Source: Betaproteobacteria bacterium (GTDB taxonomy: Bacteria > Pseudomonadota > Gammaproteobacteria > Burkholderiales > SG8-39). From it: a DNA stretch of 64,000 nucleotides. Shown here one piece after another: positions 16,300 through 25,903 of this stretch. Within the stretch, counting starts at the first letter, position 1. Each line of letters begins with the position of its first letter. Under the pieces are notes generated by a model. That model did no database searches. It saw nothing but the letters and a program-made list of their open reading frames with translations, and was not told the DNA's origin. Where the stretch lies: assembly GCA_009693235.1 (NCBI GenBank), contig SHXR01000006.1:22893-86892 (forward strand), written 5' to 3'. The translations under genes were made by a program, and so were the position numbers.

Positions 16300-17517
16300 A
16301 TGAATCAGCCGTTCACGCATTCGTTTCTGCAATCGATTCGCATCGCAGCCGGTGGACTTTCACTTGCCCTAGCGGCTGTGGCCACCGCCGCCCCATCCGG
16401 CCCGCCCATTCGTGTGGGTGGGACCCTAGCGCTCACCGGACCGCTCGCATCGACCGCGCTGATCTGCAAGCTCGCGGCTGAGACCTTCATCGAGCAGATC
16501 AACAAGAAAGACGGACTGCTTGGACGCCCGGTGGAATGGGTGCTGCTGGATGATCAATCCAAGCCTGACCTCGCTCGCACGCTATACGAAAAGCTCACGA
16601 CCGCCGACAAAGTCGATCTTTTGATTGGCCCTTACGGAACGGGCGCGATCCTCTCGGCCATGTCGGTGGCCGAGCGCCATAGCAAGATGCTGATCCACAG
16701 CTCGTTTGGCATTCCTAAGCTGGCGAAATACGAGCGGCATATTCCGGTCGCGCCATTCGGCTATGTTCCCGAGGATACCTACCCGAATCGCCTGTTCGAT
16801 GGTCTGGCGGCGAACGGCAAGATGCCGAAGACGATCGCCATCATATCGAGCAAATTTTCCTCGGTGCACTTCTTATCGTTGGGTGCCCGCGAGGTCGCGA
16901 AAAAGCGCGGCATCAATGAAGTGCTGTTTCTGGAATTCGAATTCGGCACGCGCGATTTCGGTCCGATCGCCGCACGCATCCGCGACGCGAAGCCCGATTT
17001 CCTCTGGATGGGCTCGATCGGTCTGGAAAGCAACTCATTGATCGAGGCGATGAAGAAACTCGACTACATGCCGCGGAACCACTTCCATCTCTATCCGGCA
17101 CCCGGCCCGCTTGCTTTGTCGCCCGATGCGCAAAACGCACTGTCGCTCACCTTCTTTGAGGAGCATGCGCCGTTCACCAATGATCCGGTCGCCGCGGAAT
17201 TTGCCAAGGGATACCGAGAGCGCGCCATCAAGGCCGGCCTGCCTTATGTGGAGACCGATCAACAGGCATCTAACGTCTTCGTAAGCTGGCAAGTCTTGAC
17301 CGCCGCCGTCACCGCCACCAAGAGCCTTGATGACAAGGTGCTCACGCAGTGGATCAAGACCAACAAGATCAATACAATTTACGGTCCGCTGCGCTTTGAC
17401 GGCACCAACAACTTCGGCGATGACCTCTCCAAAGTAAAGCAGGTGCACAAGAACAAGTGGGTCGTGGTATGGCCACCGGAGTTTGCTCCGCCCGGGGTAA
17501 AAATGATGCTGCAGTAA
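16300..17517 (+). CDS. Periplasmic substrate-binding protein, Liv/amide family (orphan)
   Basis: A 405-aa HAAT-type binding protein with an N-terminal signal peptide (IAAGGLSLALAAVATAA) and the family opening RVGGTLALTGPLAST. The start at ATG 16300 follows GAGGAGGGG (16284-16292); an earlier in-frame TTG at 16294 overlaps that site and is less likely. No permease or ATPase gene is adjacent, so it either borrows the LivHM/FG importer at 1124-4558 or another one elsewhere. An amidase is encoded convergently just downstream, which fits uptake of an amide, but that is conjecture. Confidence 0.9.
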   Translation: MNQPFTHSFLQSIRIAAGGLSLALAAVATAAPSGPPIRVGGTLALTGPLASTALICKLAAETFIEQINKKDGLLGRPVEWVLLDDQSKPDLARTLYEKLTTADKVDLLIGPYGTGAILSAMSVAERHSKMLIHSSFGIPKLAKYERHIPVAPFGYVPEDTYPNRLFDGLAANGKMPKTIAIISSKFSSVHFLSLGAREVAKKRGINEVLFLEFEFGTRDFGPIAARIRDAKPDFLWMGSIGLESNSLIEAMKKLDYMPRNHFHLYPAPGPLALSPDAQNALSLTFFEEHAPFTNDPVAAEFAKGYRERAIKAGLPYVETDQQASNVFVSWQVLTAAVTATKSLDDKVLTQWIKTNKINTIYGPLRFDGTNNFGDDLSKVKQVHKNKWVVVWPPEFAPPGVKMMLQ

Positions 17518-17598
17518 GTAGTAATCCGGCGGTTCGCGGGCGGCACGCACCTCAGTGGCGGATTGATTGATCCGAATTATCCGCAACGAGTGACTGAT

Positions 17599-18960
17599 TC
17601 ACGCCCGCGGTGCCAGCCGCTCCATGCAGCGAAGTGCATCAAGCACCCGGTCGTCCTCGAAGCGCTGGCCGACGATCTGGATCGAAAGAGGCATACCGCT
17701 CTGCCCCGTCCCCCAGGGAATGCAGCCGGCGGGCGCTTCCAAAATGTTCGCAATGCCGCACAGATCGGCCTGATTGACGGGCGGTGTCGGCGAAAAAGGA
17801 AACGCGGTCTGAGGAGCAGTCGGCAGCAGCAGGACATCGACCGATCGCATGACCTCCTCCAGCATCGCGCGCAATTCCCGTAATCGACGATACGACAGCA
17901 CAGCGCGCGCTGCCGTCTGCTTGGCACCGAACGCGATCATTGCGCGGAACTCGGCCGAAAATCCCGACGGGTTGGCAGCGATCGCCTCGCTATGCACCGT
18001 CGAACCCTCCATCTCAATCAGCAGCAAACAGTCGCGGCGCACCTTATCGAACGCGTAGTCGGGCAACGAAAGCGCCACCGGCGTTGCTCCGGCATCTTGC
18101 AGCGCATGTATCGCCTCGTCATAGGTCGCACGCACATCGGGTTCGACCGTTGTGCCGGGAAAATCATGCAGTACACCGACCCGCAGTCCACCCACCGAGT
18201 CGTGATTACGAACCCATGAGGTACTGTATGGGGCAGCGCGCGCCAACGGCCAGTCGCGATCGAACTGCGCGCTGGCACGCAGCAGCAGGCGCGAATCTTC
18301 AACGCATGACGCGAGATAGCCAACATGGTCGAACGTCGCTGCGATGGGCATGACACCTCGCGTGCTGAGCAGTCCGTACGTCGGCTTGATGCCCGTCACA
18401 CCGCAATACGCGGCGGGAATCCGCACTGAACCCAGCGTATCGGTGCCAAGCGCAGCCGCGCATAGGCCGGCCGCGACGGCCGCACCCGATCCGCCACTCG
18501 ACCCGCCCGCTGTGTAGCCTGTCCGCAGTGGATTTTCACAACGGCCAAACCACGGGTTATCGGTTGTCCCGCCCAAGGCGCCTTCATGCATGTTGAGCTT
18601 ACCGAGCAACACCGCACCCGCGTCACGGAGCGTCGCAATGACAAAGGCATCCTCTTTGGGGATTACATGCCGATAATGCTGAATGCCACCAGCGGTGGGC
18701 ATCCCTGCAATATCAATGTTGTCCTTCACTGCAATGGGCACTCCGTCCATGACACTACGCGGGACACCGGTACGAATACGTCCATCCGCATCCCGCGCCT
18801 GCGCAAGAGCGCCCTCGGCATCGACATGCACGAAGGCTTTCAGCCGCGCATTCTCTCGGTCGATGCGGGCGAGATACTCGCGGGTCGCCTCAACCGAAGA
18901 GAGTTCGCCCGACCGTAACGCACGGGACAAAGCGACCGCGCCAACCGGCAGACTGCTCAT
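17599..18960 (-). CDS. Amidase-signature family hydrolase
   Basis: A 453-aa amidase-signature enzyme. The Ser-cisSer-Lys triad is visible: Lys in VPIAVKDNIDIAG (about residue 77), and the Gly/Ser-rich GGSSGGSGAAVAAGL near 152-166 that carries the two serines. It would hydrolyse a small carboxamide to the acid and ammonia, although GatA-like and other members share this fold. It lacks gatB/gatC neighbours, which argues for a catabolic amidase. It is convergent with the orphan binding protein and is followed upstream by a GMC oxidoreductase on the same strand (46-bp gap). Confidence 0.9.
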   Translation of the reverse strand: MSSLPVGAVALSRALRSGELSSVEATREYLARIDRENARLKAFVHVDAEGALAQARDADGRIRTGVPRSVMDGVPIAVKDNIDIAGMPTAGGIQHYRHVIPKEDAFVIATLRDAGAVLLGKLNMHEGALGGTTDNPWFGRCENPLRTGYTAGGSSGGSGAAVAAGLCAAALGTDTLGSVRIPAAYCGVTGIKPTYGLLSTRGVMPIAATFDHVGYLASCVEDSRLLLRASAQFDRDWPLARAAPYSTSWVRNHDSVGGLRVGVLHDFPGTTVEPDVRATYDEAIHALQDAGATPVALSLPDYAFDKVRRDCLLLIEMEGSTVHSEAIAANPSGFSAEFRAMIAFGAKQTAARAVLSYRRLRELRAMLEEVMRSVDVLLLPTAPQTAFPFSPTPPVNQADLCGIANILEAPAGCIPWGTGQSGMPLSIQIVGQRFEDDRVLDALRCMERLAPRA

Positions 18961-19006
18961 CGAATGATTCCTTTCATCTCACGCTTCCCCGAACTTACGT
19001 TCAACA

Positions 19007-20599
19007 TTATCGATCGGCATCCTCAAGAATCATAACGGCTGCTTTCTCCGCGATCATCATGGTCGGCGCATTCGTGTTACCGGTTGTCACGCTTGGCATC
19101 ACCGACGCATCGGCGATGCGCAAGCCTTCTATGCCATGCACGCGTAACCGGCTATCGACCACCGCCATCGCATCCCCACCCATCTTGCAGGTTCCGACCG
19201 GATGATAGATGGTCGTCCCGGTCTTGCGAACCACCCTCGCGATTTCGTCATCGGAGCGCGCGTCGGCACCTGGCAGCGTCTCGCAAACGACGTGCCGGGC
19301 GATGACGGACTGGGAAAAAATATCGCGCACGCGACGCATCCCGGCGAGGATCGTGCGCAAATCAGCCGGTACGGAAAGGTAGTTGGGCTGGATCGCCGGC
19401 GACTCAAACGGGTTGTTCGAACGTGCCATCACCGTACCCCGACTCTTAGGCTGCACCGCACACACCGCAACGGTAACACCGGGATTTCTTTCCAGCTCGC
19501 CGAATCGACTCTGATCGTAACTGGCCGGGGTAAACAGCAATTGCAGATCAGGACTCGCCAGACCTTCCCGACTGCGCGTGAAGACCGTCGATGAGGTGAC
19601 CCCAAATGTCAGCGCACCGTTGGCGGTGAATAGCCAACGCAAGATCTCCCGACCAAGGCGCCATCCACGCGCCAATTCATTGATCGAGACGGCATCCTTG
19701 ACCCGGAACGCGGTGAAGCCCACATAGTGATCGGAAAGATTCGCACCGACGCCCGGCGAATCATGCACGACGTCAATACCGTGCGAGGAGAGGTGCATCG
19801 CCGGCCCGATTCCAGACAATTGCAGTAAGTGCGGTGATTTGATCGATCCGGCTGCGATGATCACTTCCCGCTCGGCATGCAAGGTATGGTCGACGCCACC
19901 TTGCCGATACAGCACGCCGCGACAACGCCCGCCATCGATGAGGAGCTTGGTGACCATCGCGCGCGTCGCCACCCGCAAGTTCAATCGCCCACGTGCTACC
20001 CTGAGGAACGTTGACGCAGTCGAGCCGCGAAACCGCCCAAGACGGGTCATTTGTGAATAGCCGACGCCCTCCTGCTGCGCGCCGTTGTAGTCACTGGTAA
20101 GCGGAATGCCTGCGGCACGGGCGGCCGCGACGAAGCGGTCAGTAAGGGGTAGCACGGTGCGGTAGTCTTCGACGATCATCGGACCGGCCTTGCCGCGATA
20201 ACGATCGTCACCTTTCGCGTACGACTCGCTTTTCTTGAAGTAGGGCAGGATGTCTGCATAGCCCCAGCCGGCGCAACCACCGCGCGCCCAGCCGTCATAG
20301 TCAGCGGGATTGCCACGCACATAAAGCATGCCATTGATCGATCCACTGCCGCCAATCACTTTCCCGCGTGACCAATGCATCGTGCGACCGTCGATACCGG
20401 CGTCGGGCTCGGTCATGAAATTCCAATTCACACGCGGATTCCGATGCAGCGATCGCACGCCGGCCGGAACATGAATCATCGGATGCCATGCGCGCGGCCC
20501 GGCCTCCAGCAAGACGACCCCTGCGCCGCCTTCACTCAATCGATGCGCGAGCAGGCAGCCCGCCGTGCCGGCACCGATGATGATGTAGTCTGTCTGCAT
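19007..20599 (-). CDS. GMC-family FAD oxidoreductase (choline dehydrogenase-like)
   Basis: A 530-aa flavoprotein. The N-terminal ADP-binding motif YIIIGAGTAGCLLAHRLSE follows directly after the start chosen at 20599 (MQTDYI); a longer frame to 20629 exists. The GMC signature HWSRGKVIGGSGSINGMLYV is near residues 82-101, and the C-terminal block YHPVGTCKMGGD (His) plus NTNAPTMMIAEKAA supplies the active-site region. It oxidises an alcohol to an aldehyde using FAD; the particular alcohol is unknown. It precedes the amidase gene on the minus strand. Confidence 0.91.
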   Translation of the reverse strand: MQTDYIIIGAGTAGCLLAHRLSEGGAGVVLLEAGPRAWHPMIHVPAGVRSLHRNPRVNWNFMTEPDAGIDGRTMHWSRGKVIGGSGSINGMLYVRGNPADYDGWARGGCAGWGYADILPYFKKSESYAKGDDRYRGKAGPMIVEDYRTVLPLTDRFVAAARAAGIPLTSDYNGAQQEGVGYSQMTRLGRFRGSTASTFLRVARGRLNLRVATRAMVTKLLIDGGRCRGVLYRQGGVDHTLHAEREVIIAAGSIKSPHLLQLSGIGPAMHLSSHGIDVVHDSPGVGANLSDHYVGFTAFRVKDAVSINELARGWRLGREILRWLFTANGALTFGVTSSTVFTRSREGLASPDLQLLFTPASYDQSRFGELERNPGVTVAVCAVQPKSRGTVMARSNNPFESPAIQPNYLSVPADLRTILAGMRRVRDIFSQSVIARHVVCETLPGADARSDDEIARVVRKTGTTIYHPVGTCKMGGDAMAVVDSRLRVHGIEGLRIADASVMPSVTTGNTNAPTMMIAEKAAVMILEDADR

Positions 20600-20771
20600 C
20601 GAAAAATGGTCCCCTGCTTCGGGTAGCACGGTGTTGTGCGAGAAACGCGCCCGTCACCAATCGAATTCAACGCCAAGGCTACTCCACGCAGGCGTTGGTC
20701 GCCTGCCACCGCATCGTTCCCGACTCGCAGGCCAGATAGAATCCGTGCTCACCTCATGATGTCCGCCCGCC

Positions 20772-21974
20772 ATGCCAAACCCAACCCTGCCGCTCGCTGG
20801 TCTTCGCGTCCTCGCCGTTGAACAATATGGCGCCGGTCCGGCCGGTACCGTCTACCTTGCAGACCTTGGCGCCGAGGTGATCAAAATTGAGAACCATCTG
20901 GATGGGGGGGATTTCGGCCGCGACGTGGGTCCGCATTTTTTCGGACCAAAGGACAGCCAGTTCTTCGAGACTTTCAATCGCAACAAGAAAAGTTTTACCC
21001 TCGATCTCAAACATGCCGATGGGAAAAAGGTCTTTCGCGAACTGGTCGAGACGGCCGATGCTGTAATCAATAATCTGCGCGGCGACCAGCCGGCCAAGCT
21101 TGGCATCACGCATGAGGATTTGAAGGCCGTCAATCCGAAGATCGTCTGCGTCCATCTTTCTGCCTACGGCCGGGAGGGATCCCGTGCGGCATGGCCAGGC
21201 TATGACTATTTGATGCAAGCCGAAACCGGGCTCATGTCACTCACCGGCGACCCGGATGCGCCGCCCGCGAAGTTCGGGGTCTCGATCATCGATCTCATGA
21301 CCGGATTGGCCGCCTCCTATGCCTTGCTGGCCGGCGTGACGAGTGCACGCGCCACCGGTCGCGGACGCGATCTCGATACCAGCCTGTTCGATCTTGCGCT
21401 GTACAACCTCAATTATCCGGGGACGTGGTATCTCAACGGCGGCCATGTGACCGGGCGCGTGCCGCGCTCGGGCCATCCCTCCTTGGTACCCAGCGAGCTC
21501 TATAAGACGCAAGACGGCTGGATCATGATCATGTGCAACAAGGAAAAATTCTGGGGTGTGCTGGCCGATGCGCTGGGAAAACCGGAATGGAAGAGTGATC
21601 CGAGACTCAATACATTTAAAGCGCGGCTGGCCCATCGCGATCTTGTAAGAGAGCTCCTTGATGCAACGCTCTCTACGCATACGACCGCCTATTGGGTCCA
21701 GCAACTCGGTGGGATCGTGCCGGTTGCGCCGGTCTATGATGTCAAGGAAGCGCTCGACAGCGCCTATGTGAGAGAGCGCGGCGACATCGTGACGTTCAGC
21801 GCACCAGATGGCCGGACGGCGAACATGTTGGCCGGCCCCATTCGTCTGCCGAGCGTCGAGCTGCCGAAGAACATGGCACCACGCTTAGGCGAGGACACCG
21901 ATGCGCTGCTGCGCGAGCTAGGCTACGACGATGAAGGCATCGCGGCGTTACGACACCGGCGCGTGATTCAATAG
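20772..21974 (+). CDS. CaiB/BaiF family CoA transferase (class III)
   Basis: A 400-aa family III CoA transferase. The N-terminus PLAGLRVLAVEQYGAGPAG and DLGAEVIKIEN are diagnostic. The catalytic Asp is probably that of FGVSIIDLMTGLAASYALL (about residue 173). It moves CoA from one acyl-CoA to a carboxylate such as an aromatic or short branched acid. Its 3' end overlaps the convergent histidine-kinase gene by 27 bp. No acyl-CoA dehydrogenase or hydratase lies next to it. Confidence 0.92.
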   Translation: MPNPTLPLAGLRVLAVEQYGAGPAGTVYLADLGAEVIKIENHLDGGDFGRDVGPHFFGPKDSQFFETFNRNKKSFTLDLKHADGKKVFRELVETADAVINNLRGDQPAKLGITHEDLKAVNPKIVCVHLSAYGREGSRAAWPGYDYLMQAETGLMSLTGDPDAPPAKFGVSIIDLMTGLAASYALLAGVTSARATGRGRDLDTSLFDLALYNLNYPGTWYLNGGHVTGRVPRSGHPSLVPSELYKTQDGWIMIMCNKEKFWGVLADALGKPEWKSDPRLNTFKARLAHRDLVRELLDATLSTHTTAYWVQQLGGIVPVAPVYDVKEALDSAYVRERGDIVTFSAPDGRTANMLAGPIRLPSVELPKNMAPRLGEDTDALLRELGYDDEGIAALRHRRVIQ

Positions 21975-23269
21975 CGCCGGCCGGCTGACCGGCCCGACCG
22001 GGTTAAATCCCACCAGGGCGGTCACCCCCGCCCCCGGCGCGCTAGTGAGGGAAAGCGTCCACTTATGCCGATCGCAAATGCGTTTGGCGAGATAAAGGCC
22101 GAGGCCGGAACCCGAGCTGTTCGGCCCGGAGTAGTAACACTCTAAGACGCGTTCGAGATCGCCAGAATCGATCATTTCGCCGGGATTGTGGATGCGCACA
22201 GCGCGGTCATCGATACTGATCGTGATGAGCCCGGAATCGGTGTAGGCAATGGCATTACGCAAAAGATTGCCAAGGACGATGCTGAGATCCGCATCAAAGC
22301 AGGCAATGGCCGGTGATGCCGCCGCATGCAGCGCGATCTCTAGTGAACGCCCGACGAGGAGCGGGCGATGCTGCTCGATCAGCAATTCGCAAAATGAACG
22401 AAGATCGATCACCTGCTCACCGTTCTTATCGACATGCCGGGCGTCGCGTGCCAGCGCCAGCAGCGAGCTCACGAGGCGGGAAACCTCGTCCACCGACTTT
22501 TGAATGCGCGCCACCTGCTTGACTGCCCGTTCATCAAGGCGCTTGTTGCCGGCGAGAAGCTCGGCCAACGTCGAGAGAATCGACAATGGCGTTCGCAGTT
22601 CATGGCTCACTGCCGAGGTGAACGATGTCTCGCGCTCGATCAGACGGTCCATCCGCTCCAGATATAGATCGAACGCGTCGGCGATAATCTGAATTTCGCC
22701 GCTACGCGCGGCCGAGCTCAAGCGGACATTGCGCACGGTGGGGTCGAGCGCACCCACTTCCTTGGTGAGCGCGGTGAGCGGCGCAACGATGTGTCGCGAT
22801 AACCAAAACCAGAATACGGCGGCAAACGCGAGGGCAATCAGCACACCGGCGGTCAGCATTTGAATGATCTTTACCTCTTCATGCTCCACCTCGGTGACAT
22901 CGACCGCAAACCACGCGCTCTCGGTCCCGATCGTCGTTACGTTGACGTGGTACGCACGACCATCGTGAATGACATCGTGATGCAGTCCCAGCGGCAGCGC
23001 GGCAAGCGCGGGGGGGGTACCGGATCTCCGCCGGGACGTGCCGGGAACCACACGCTGATGAGCGCGGCGTCGGGCAAGGGTACGTTAGGGTCGCGCTCAT
23101 AGGCCGCGGCGAAGACGGCAGCCTCGTGCTTGACGATGATATCGAGCAACCCGATCTGTAAGTTCAGGTTTGAATAGTAATAGGCCAGTGCACCGAGGAT
23201 ATTGACCAGCGTCGCGAGCACCAGGATGCCCATCATGACCCGCGTGTGAATACCCGTCGCCTTATTCAT
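21948..23269 (-). pseudogene. Sensor histidine kinase interrupted by a frameshift in a G8/C8 tract
   Basis: Two frames together make one ordinary membrane histidine kinase of about 440 aa. The N-terminal frame (from ATG 23269) has a first transmembrane helix and part of the periplasmic sensor; the C-terminal frame has the rest of the sensor, a second helix (AGVLIALAFAAVFWFWL), HAMP, the H-box SAVSHELRTPLS, the N-box NLLRNAIAY and the G-box GSGLGLYLAKR. They switch at a run of eight G on the plus strand (23010-23017). A ninth base would fuse the frames as DPVPPPALAALPLGL. The gene start overlaps the response-regulator stop (ATGA). Disabled gene, phase-variable locus or sequencing error remain possible. 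Confidence 0.85.
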
Positions 23270-23664
23270 GGCCCAGTCCCAATGCGAAATCCATCCTTCG
23301 GCTCGGCAGGGCGCACGAGTGCAAGGAGACGCGCTTCCAGCGCCGATAGCGCAAATGGCTTGACGAGATAATCATTGGCGCCCGCGGCCAGGCCATGCAT
23401 CTTGTCGTTATGGGATTCCCGGGCAGTGACAATGAGCACCGGCGTCGATTGACCCGCGTCAGTACGAAGCCTTCTGCAGACCTCGAGCCCATCCATTCCG
23501 GGCAAGCCGAGATCGAGGACAATCACATCGTAATCGCCACCTGCCGCCATGCGCAGGCCCATGCGCCCGTCGGTCGCAAAATCCACGGTGTGATCGCGAC
23601 CCTCGAGAAACATGCCGATGTTCTCCGCAAGTTCCCGATTGTCTTCAACGACCAACACATTCAT
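23266..23664 (-). CDS. Response regulator receiver domain, output domain missing
   Basis: A 132-aa protein consisting of one receiver domain. Acidic residues in VVEDNRE (8-9), the phospho-acceptor Asp in VIVLDLGLPGMDG (about residue 51), Thr in LIVTARES and the conserved Lys in DYLVKPFALSALEARL are all present. The tail AEPKDGFRIGTGP matches the linker that normally leads into an OmpR-type winged helix, but translation ends there in a TGA that overlaps the kinase ATG. It therefore looks like an OmpR/QseB-type regulator that lost its DNA-binding half rather than a designed single-domain protein, though the latter cannot be excluded. Confidence 0.82.
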   Translation of the reverse strand: MNVLVVEDNRELAENIGMFLEGRDHTVDFATDGRMGLRMAAGGDYDVIVLDLGLPGMDGLEVCRRLRTDAGQSTPVLIVTARESHNDKMHGLAAGANDYLVKPFALSALEARLLALVRPAEPKDGFRIGTGP

Positions 23665-23776
23665 CGCAGCATCCTTCAGGCCATCCAGGATGGTTTTCTA
23701 CGACTCGCCGGCGATCATCAAGCATGCCGTTCGCATTCGGGGCCGATTCCTCGGCCGGCGCAGAAATATTCCCTAT

Positions 23777-23865
23777 GGAAACGCTGATTAAGCTATTCCG
23801 CGTGATCAGCGTGCTCAAATATTAAGGGAGTTACGAGGGGGCGCGCGCCCTTGTTCAGTGATTCC
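23777..23865 (+). mobile_element. 89-bp MITE-like hairpin element, copy B (TSD CTAT)
   Basis: Begins GGAAACGCTGATTAAG and ends TTGTTCAGTGATTCC, with the 4-bp direct repeat CTAT on both sides (23773-23776 and 23866-23869). It contains a hairpin with GCTGAT/ATCAGC arms and a second with GGGCG/CGCCC arms. It lies between the start of the response-regulator gene and the 3' end of the Gfo/Idh/MocA gene, both transcribed on the minus strand. The rest of the 23665-23932 gap shows no gene. The immediate left flank reads ATTCC, the same as an element right end, possibly a remnant of another copy. Confidence 0.88.
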
Positions 23866-23932
23866 CTATATGCAAAACGCAGCAGGCAACGCCACGGGAT
23901 CCACGATATGTTCTATCGCAACGCTGAGAGAT

Positions 23933-24943
23933 CTACCTGACGATACAGCTGCCGCCCCGCGCTGCCGACTCGATAATGGCCTCGAACACAGCAACGCCAT
24001 GCTGCTCGTCACCCCCTATGACAGCGATAGCACGCCGCAGGATGGCGGCGCAGGCAAAGTACTCAAGCTCGGCACGTTCCGTGCTCATCGCTGCAAATTG
24101 CGTCGTCTGCGGTCGCATCGGCTTGAACAGATTCGATTGATCGATGAAGTTCGTGCGCAACGTCCATGTCGTAAGGTGTTCGGCGTCCCCCACTTCGGCC
24201 CATCCTTTCGATCCGAACACCTGCATCCGCCATGTTTCAGCGGTGGCGATGACGGTCGCAAGATAACCGCTCGACCCGCCGCGAAATTTAAAGAGCATCG
24301 AGGTGGTGTCATCGAGGCCCAACGCCATGACGCGGCGTGCGCTTTGCGCGTACACCGATTCCACCTGGCCGGACAAGTAAAGCATGGCGTCGACAAGATG
24401 CACCCCACGACCGGTCATGCCGCCGGCGGGGCCCTGGTCAGGATCGTTCCGCCAATGTTGGGAATCAAATCGGTACACACTGGGCCCGCAAAAATTGCCC
24501 TCGATATGCAAGAGCGTGCCAAGCGTACCGTCGTCAAGCATTGCCTTGATCCGCTGCAATGCCGGTTGAAAACGCCAGTTATAACCGACGGCGAGCGTTA
24601 CGCCATGTCGCGTACACGCCTCAATCGCGCGGCGGGCTGATTGGGCATCAAGCGTCAGCGGTTTCTCACAAAACACATGTTTGCCGGCCGTCGCAGCCGC
24701 GATGATTTTGTCGCCGTGGTCCGCATGGGGAGTTGCCAACACCACGGCGTCGATTCGGTCGTCGCGAAGCAATGCAGCATAGGTATCAAAAAGCTCAACG
24801 CCATGACCAAGGGCGAATTCGCGCACTTTGTCCGGCGTCCGGTTCCAGCCGGCGACAAAGCGAATCGCATCGCTTTTGCCGTGCACGCTCTGCACGAGAT
24901 TCTGTCCCCAGCGGCCCATTCCGACGATAGCGGCGTTAAGCAA
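23933..24943 (-). CDS. Gfo/Idh/MocA family NAD(P)-dependent oxidoreductase
   Basis: A 336-aa dehydrogenase. The N-terminal Rossmann motif reads AAIVGMGRWGQNLV, and the family motif EKPLTLDAQSARRAIEA (about residues 95-111) contains the lysine of the EKP signature. GRGVHLVDAMLYLSG carries the catalytic-region His. Members oxidise or reduce sugars, inositols or related cyclic polyols. The polysaccharide deacetylase gene precedes it on the same strand by 26 bp, so the two are probably co-transcribed. Substrate not assignable. Confidence 0.9.
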   Translation of the reverse strand: MLNAAIVGMGRWGQNLVQSVHGKSDAIRFVAGWNRTPDKVREFALGHGVELFDTYAALLRDDRIDAVVLATPHADHGDKIIAAATAGKHVFCEKPLTLDAQSARRAIEACTRHGVTLAVGYNWRFQPALQRIKAMLDDGTLGTLLHIEGNFCGPSVYRFDSQHWRNDPDQGPAGGMTGRGVHLVDAMLYLSGQVESVYAQSARRVMALGLDDTTSMLFKFRGGSSGYLATVIATAETWRMQVFGSKGWAEVGDAEHLTTWTLRTNFIDQSNLFKPMRPQTTQFAAMSTERAELEYFACAAILRRAIAVIGGDEQHGVAVFEAIIESAARGGSCIVR

Positions 24944-24969
24944 TGCGCCCTCCTTAACCGATCAGGTTG

Positions 24970-25809
24970 CTACGAATTGACAGGATGCCGCTCGTCAAAC
25001 AGCGTCGCCGCCGCTTCCATCGTCATGAACGCCGCGCCCTCACCTGCCATGCGCTCGATCAGTTGTTCGAGGATCATCATGCGATGACCGCGACCAATCA
25101 CGAAGGGATGGAAGGTGTAAGTGATGATTCCCCAATCAAGCGTACGGCGCATATAGAGGAAATCATTGATCCAATTCTCCAGCACATCGCTTGCATTCAT
25201 GAGCCCCGGGGCAATCGCCGTGCCCATCCGCACATACTCGAAATGCGGATAATCATCGAGCGACCAGCTGATCGGCATTTCAATGAGACGGGTCGAGCGC
25301 CCAAACACCGCTGGGTGCTGCAATTCGATTACATTACCCTGCCGGACCCGATAGGGCGTGTAGTCATCGCCCATCATGCTGCTATCGTAATAAAACCCGT
25401 GCTTGAGCAATAGCTCCACCGAATGGGCGCTCAAATCCCATGATGGCGAGCGGTAGCCGCGTGCATACCGACCGGTTAACCGCTTGATTTGTTCGTTCGC
25501 GCGCACGAGCTCGGCTTCCTCTTCCTCACGCGACATGCCAGAAGGCGGCGCATGGGTCCAGCCGTGATGGCCGATTTCATGACCGGCTTCGGCAACCTGG
25601 CGGCAAATATCCGGGTAGGTCTCAAGCGTATGTCCGGGAATGAACCAGCTGGTCTCGATCTTGTAACGTGCCATCAGCGCCAGCAGTCGCCCTGCACCCA
25701 CGATGCCGAATTCACCCCGCGAAATGGGCGTGGGTGATGTCATGCCACGTGCAATCCATGGCGACATGGCATCAAAATCAAACGTGATGCACACGATATG
25801 GCGGGGCAT
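24970..25809 (-). CDS. Polysaccharide deacetylase family protein (NodB/PuuE-like)
   Basis: A 279-aa NodB-homology-domain protein. The metal-binding motifs are TFDFDA (about residues 9-14), and HEIGHHGWTH (about 97-106), followed by RSPSWD. No signal peptide is present, so the protein is cytoplasmic; that, and its size, resembles the PuuE allantoinase/peptidoglycan-deacetylase-like subgroup rather than exported chitin deacetylases. It may hydrolyse a small N-acyl or cyclic amide compound. It is upstream of the Gfo/Idh/MocA gene on the minus strand and divergent from the HbpS-like gene. Confidence 0.88.
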   Translation of the reverse strand: MPRHIVCITFDFDAMSPWIARGMTSPTPISRGEFGIVGAGRLLALMARYKIETSWFIPGHTLETYPDICRQVAEAGHEIGHHGWTHAPPSGMSREEEEAELVRANEQIKRLTGRYARGYRSPSWDLSAHSVELLLKHGFYYDSSMMGDDYTPYRVRQGNVIELQHPAVFGRSTRLIEMPISWSLDDYPHFEYVRMGTAIAPGLMNASDVLENWINDFLYMRRTLDWGIITYTFHPFVIGRGHRMMILEQLIERMAGEGAAFMTMEAAATLFDERHPVNS

Positions 25810-25903
25810 GGGTGGGTCTCTCGTTCGTTAATTGGCCAAAACGAAGCGAACGATACAATGAAGGCCGCACGCCGACATCCCGTTTCGGCAGGAGACTGAC
25901 ACC

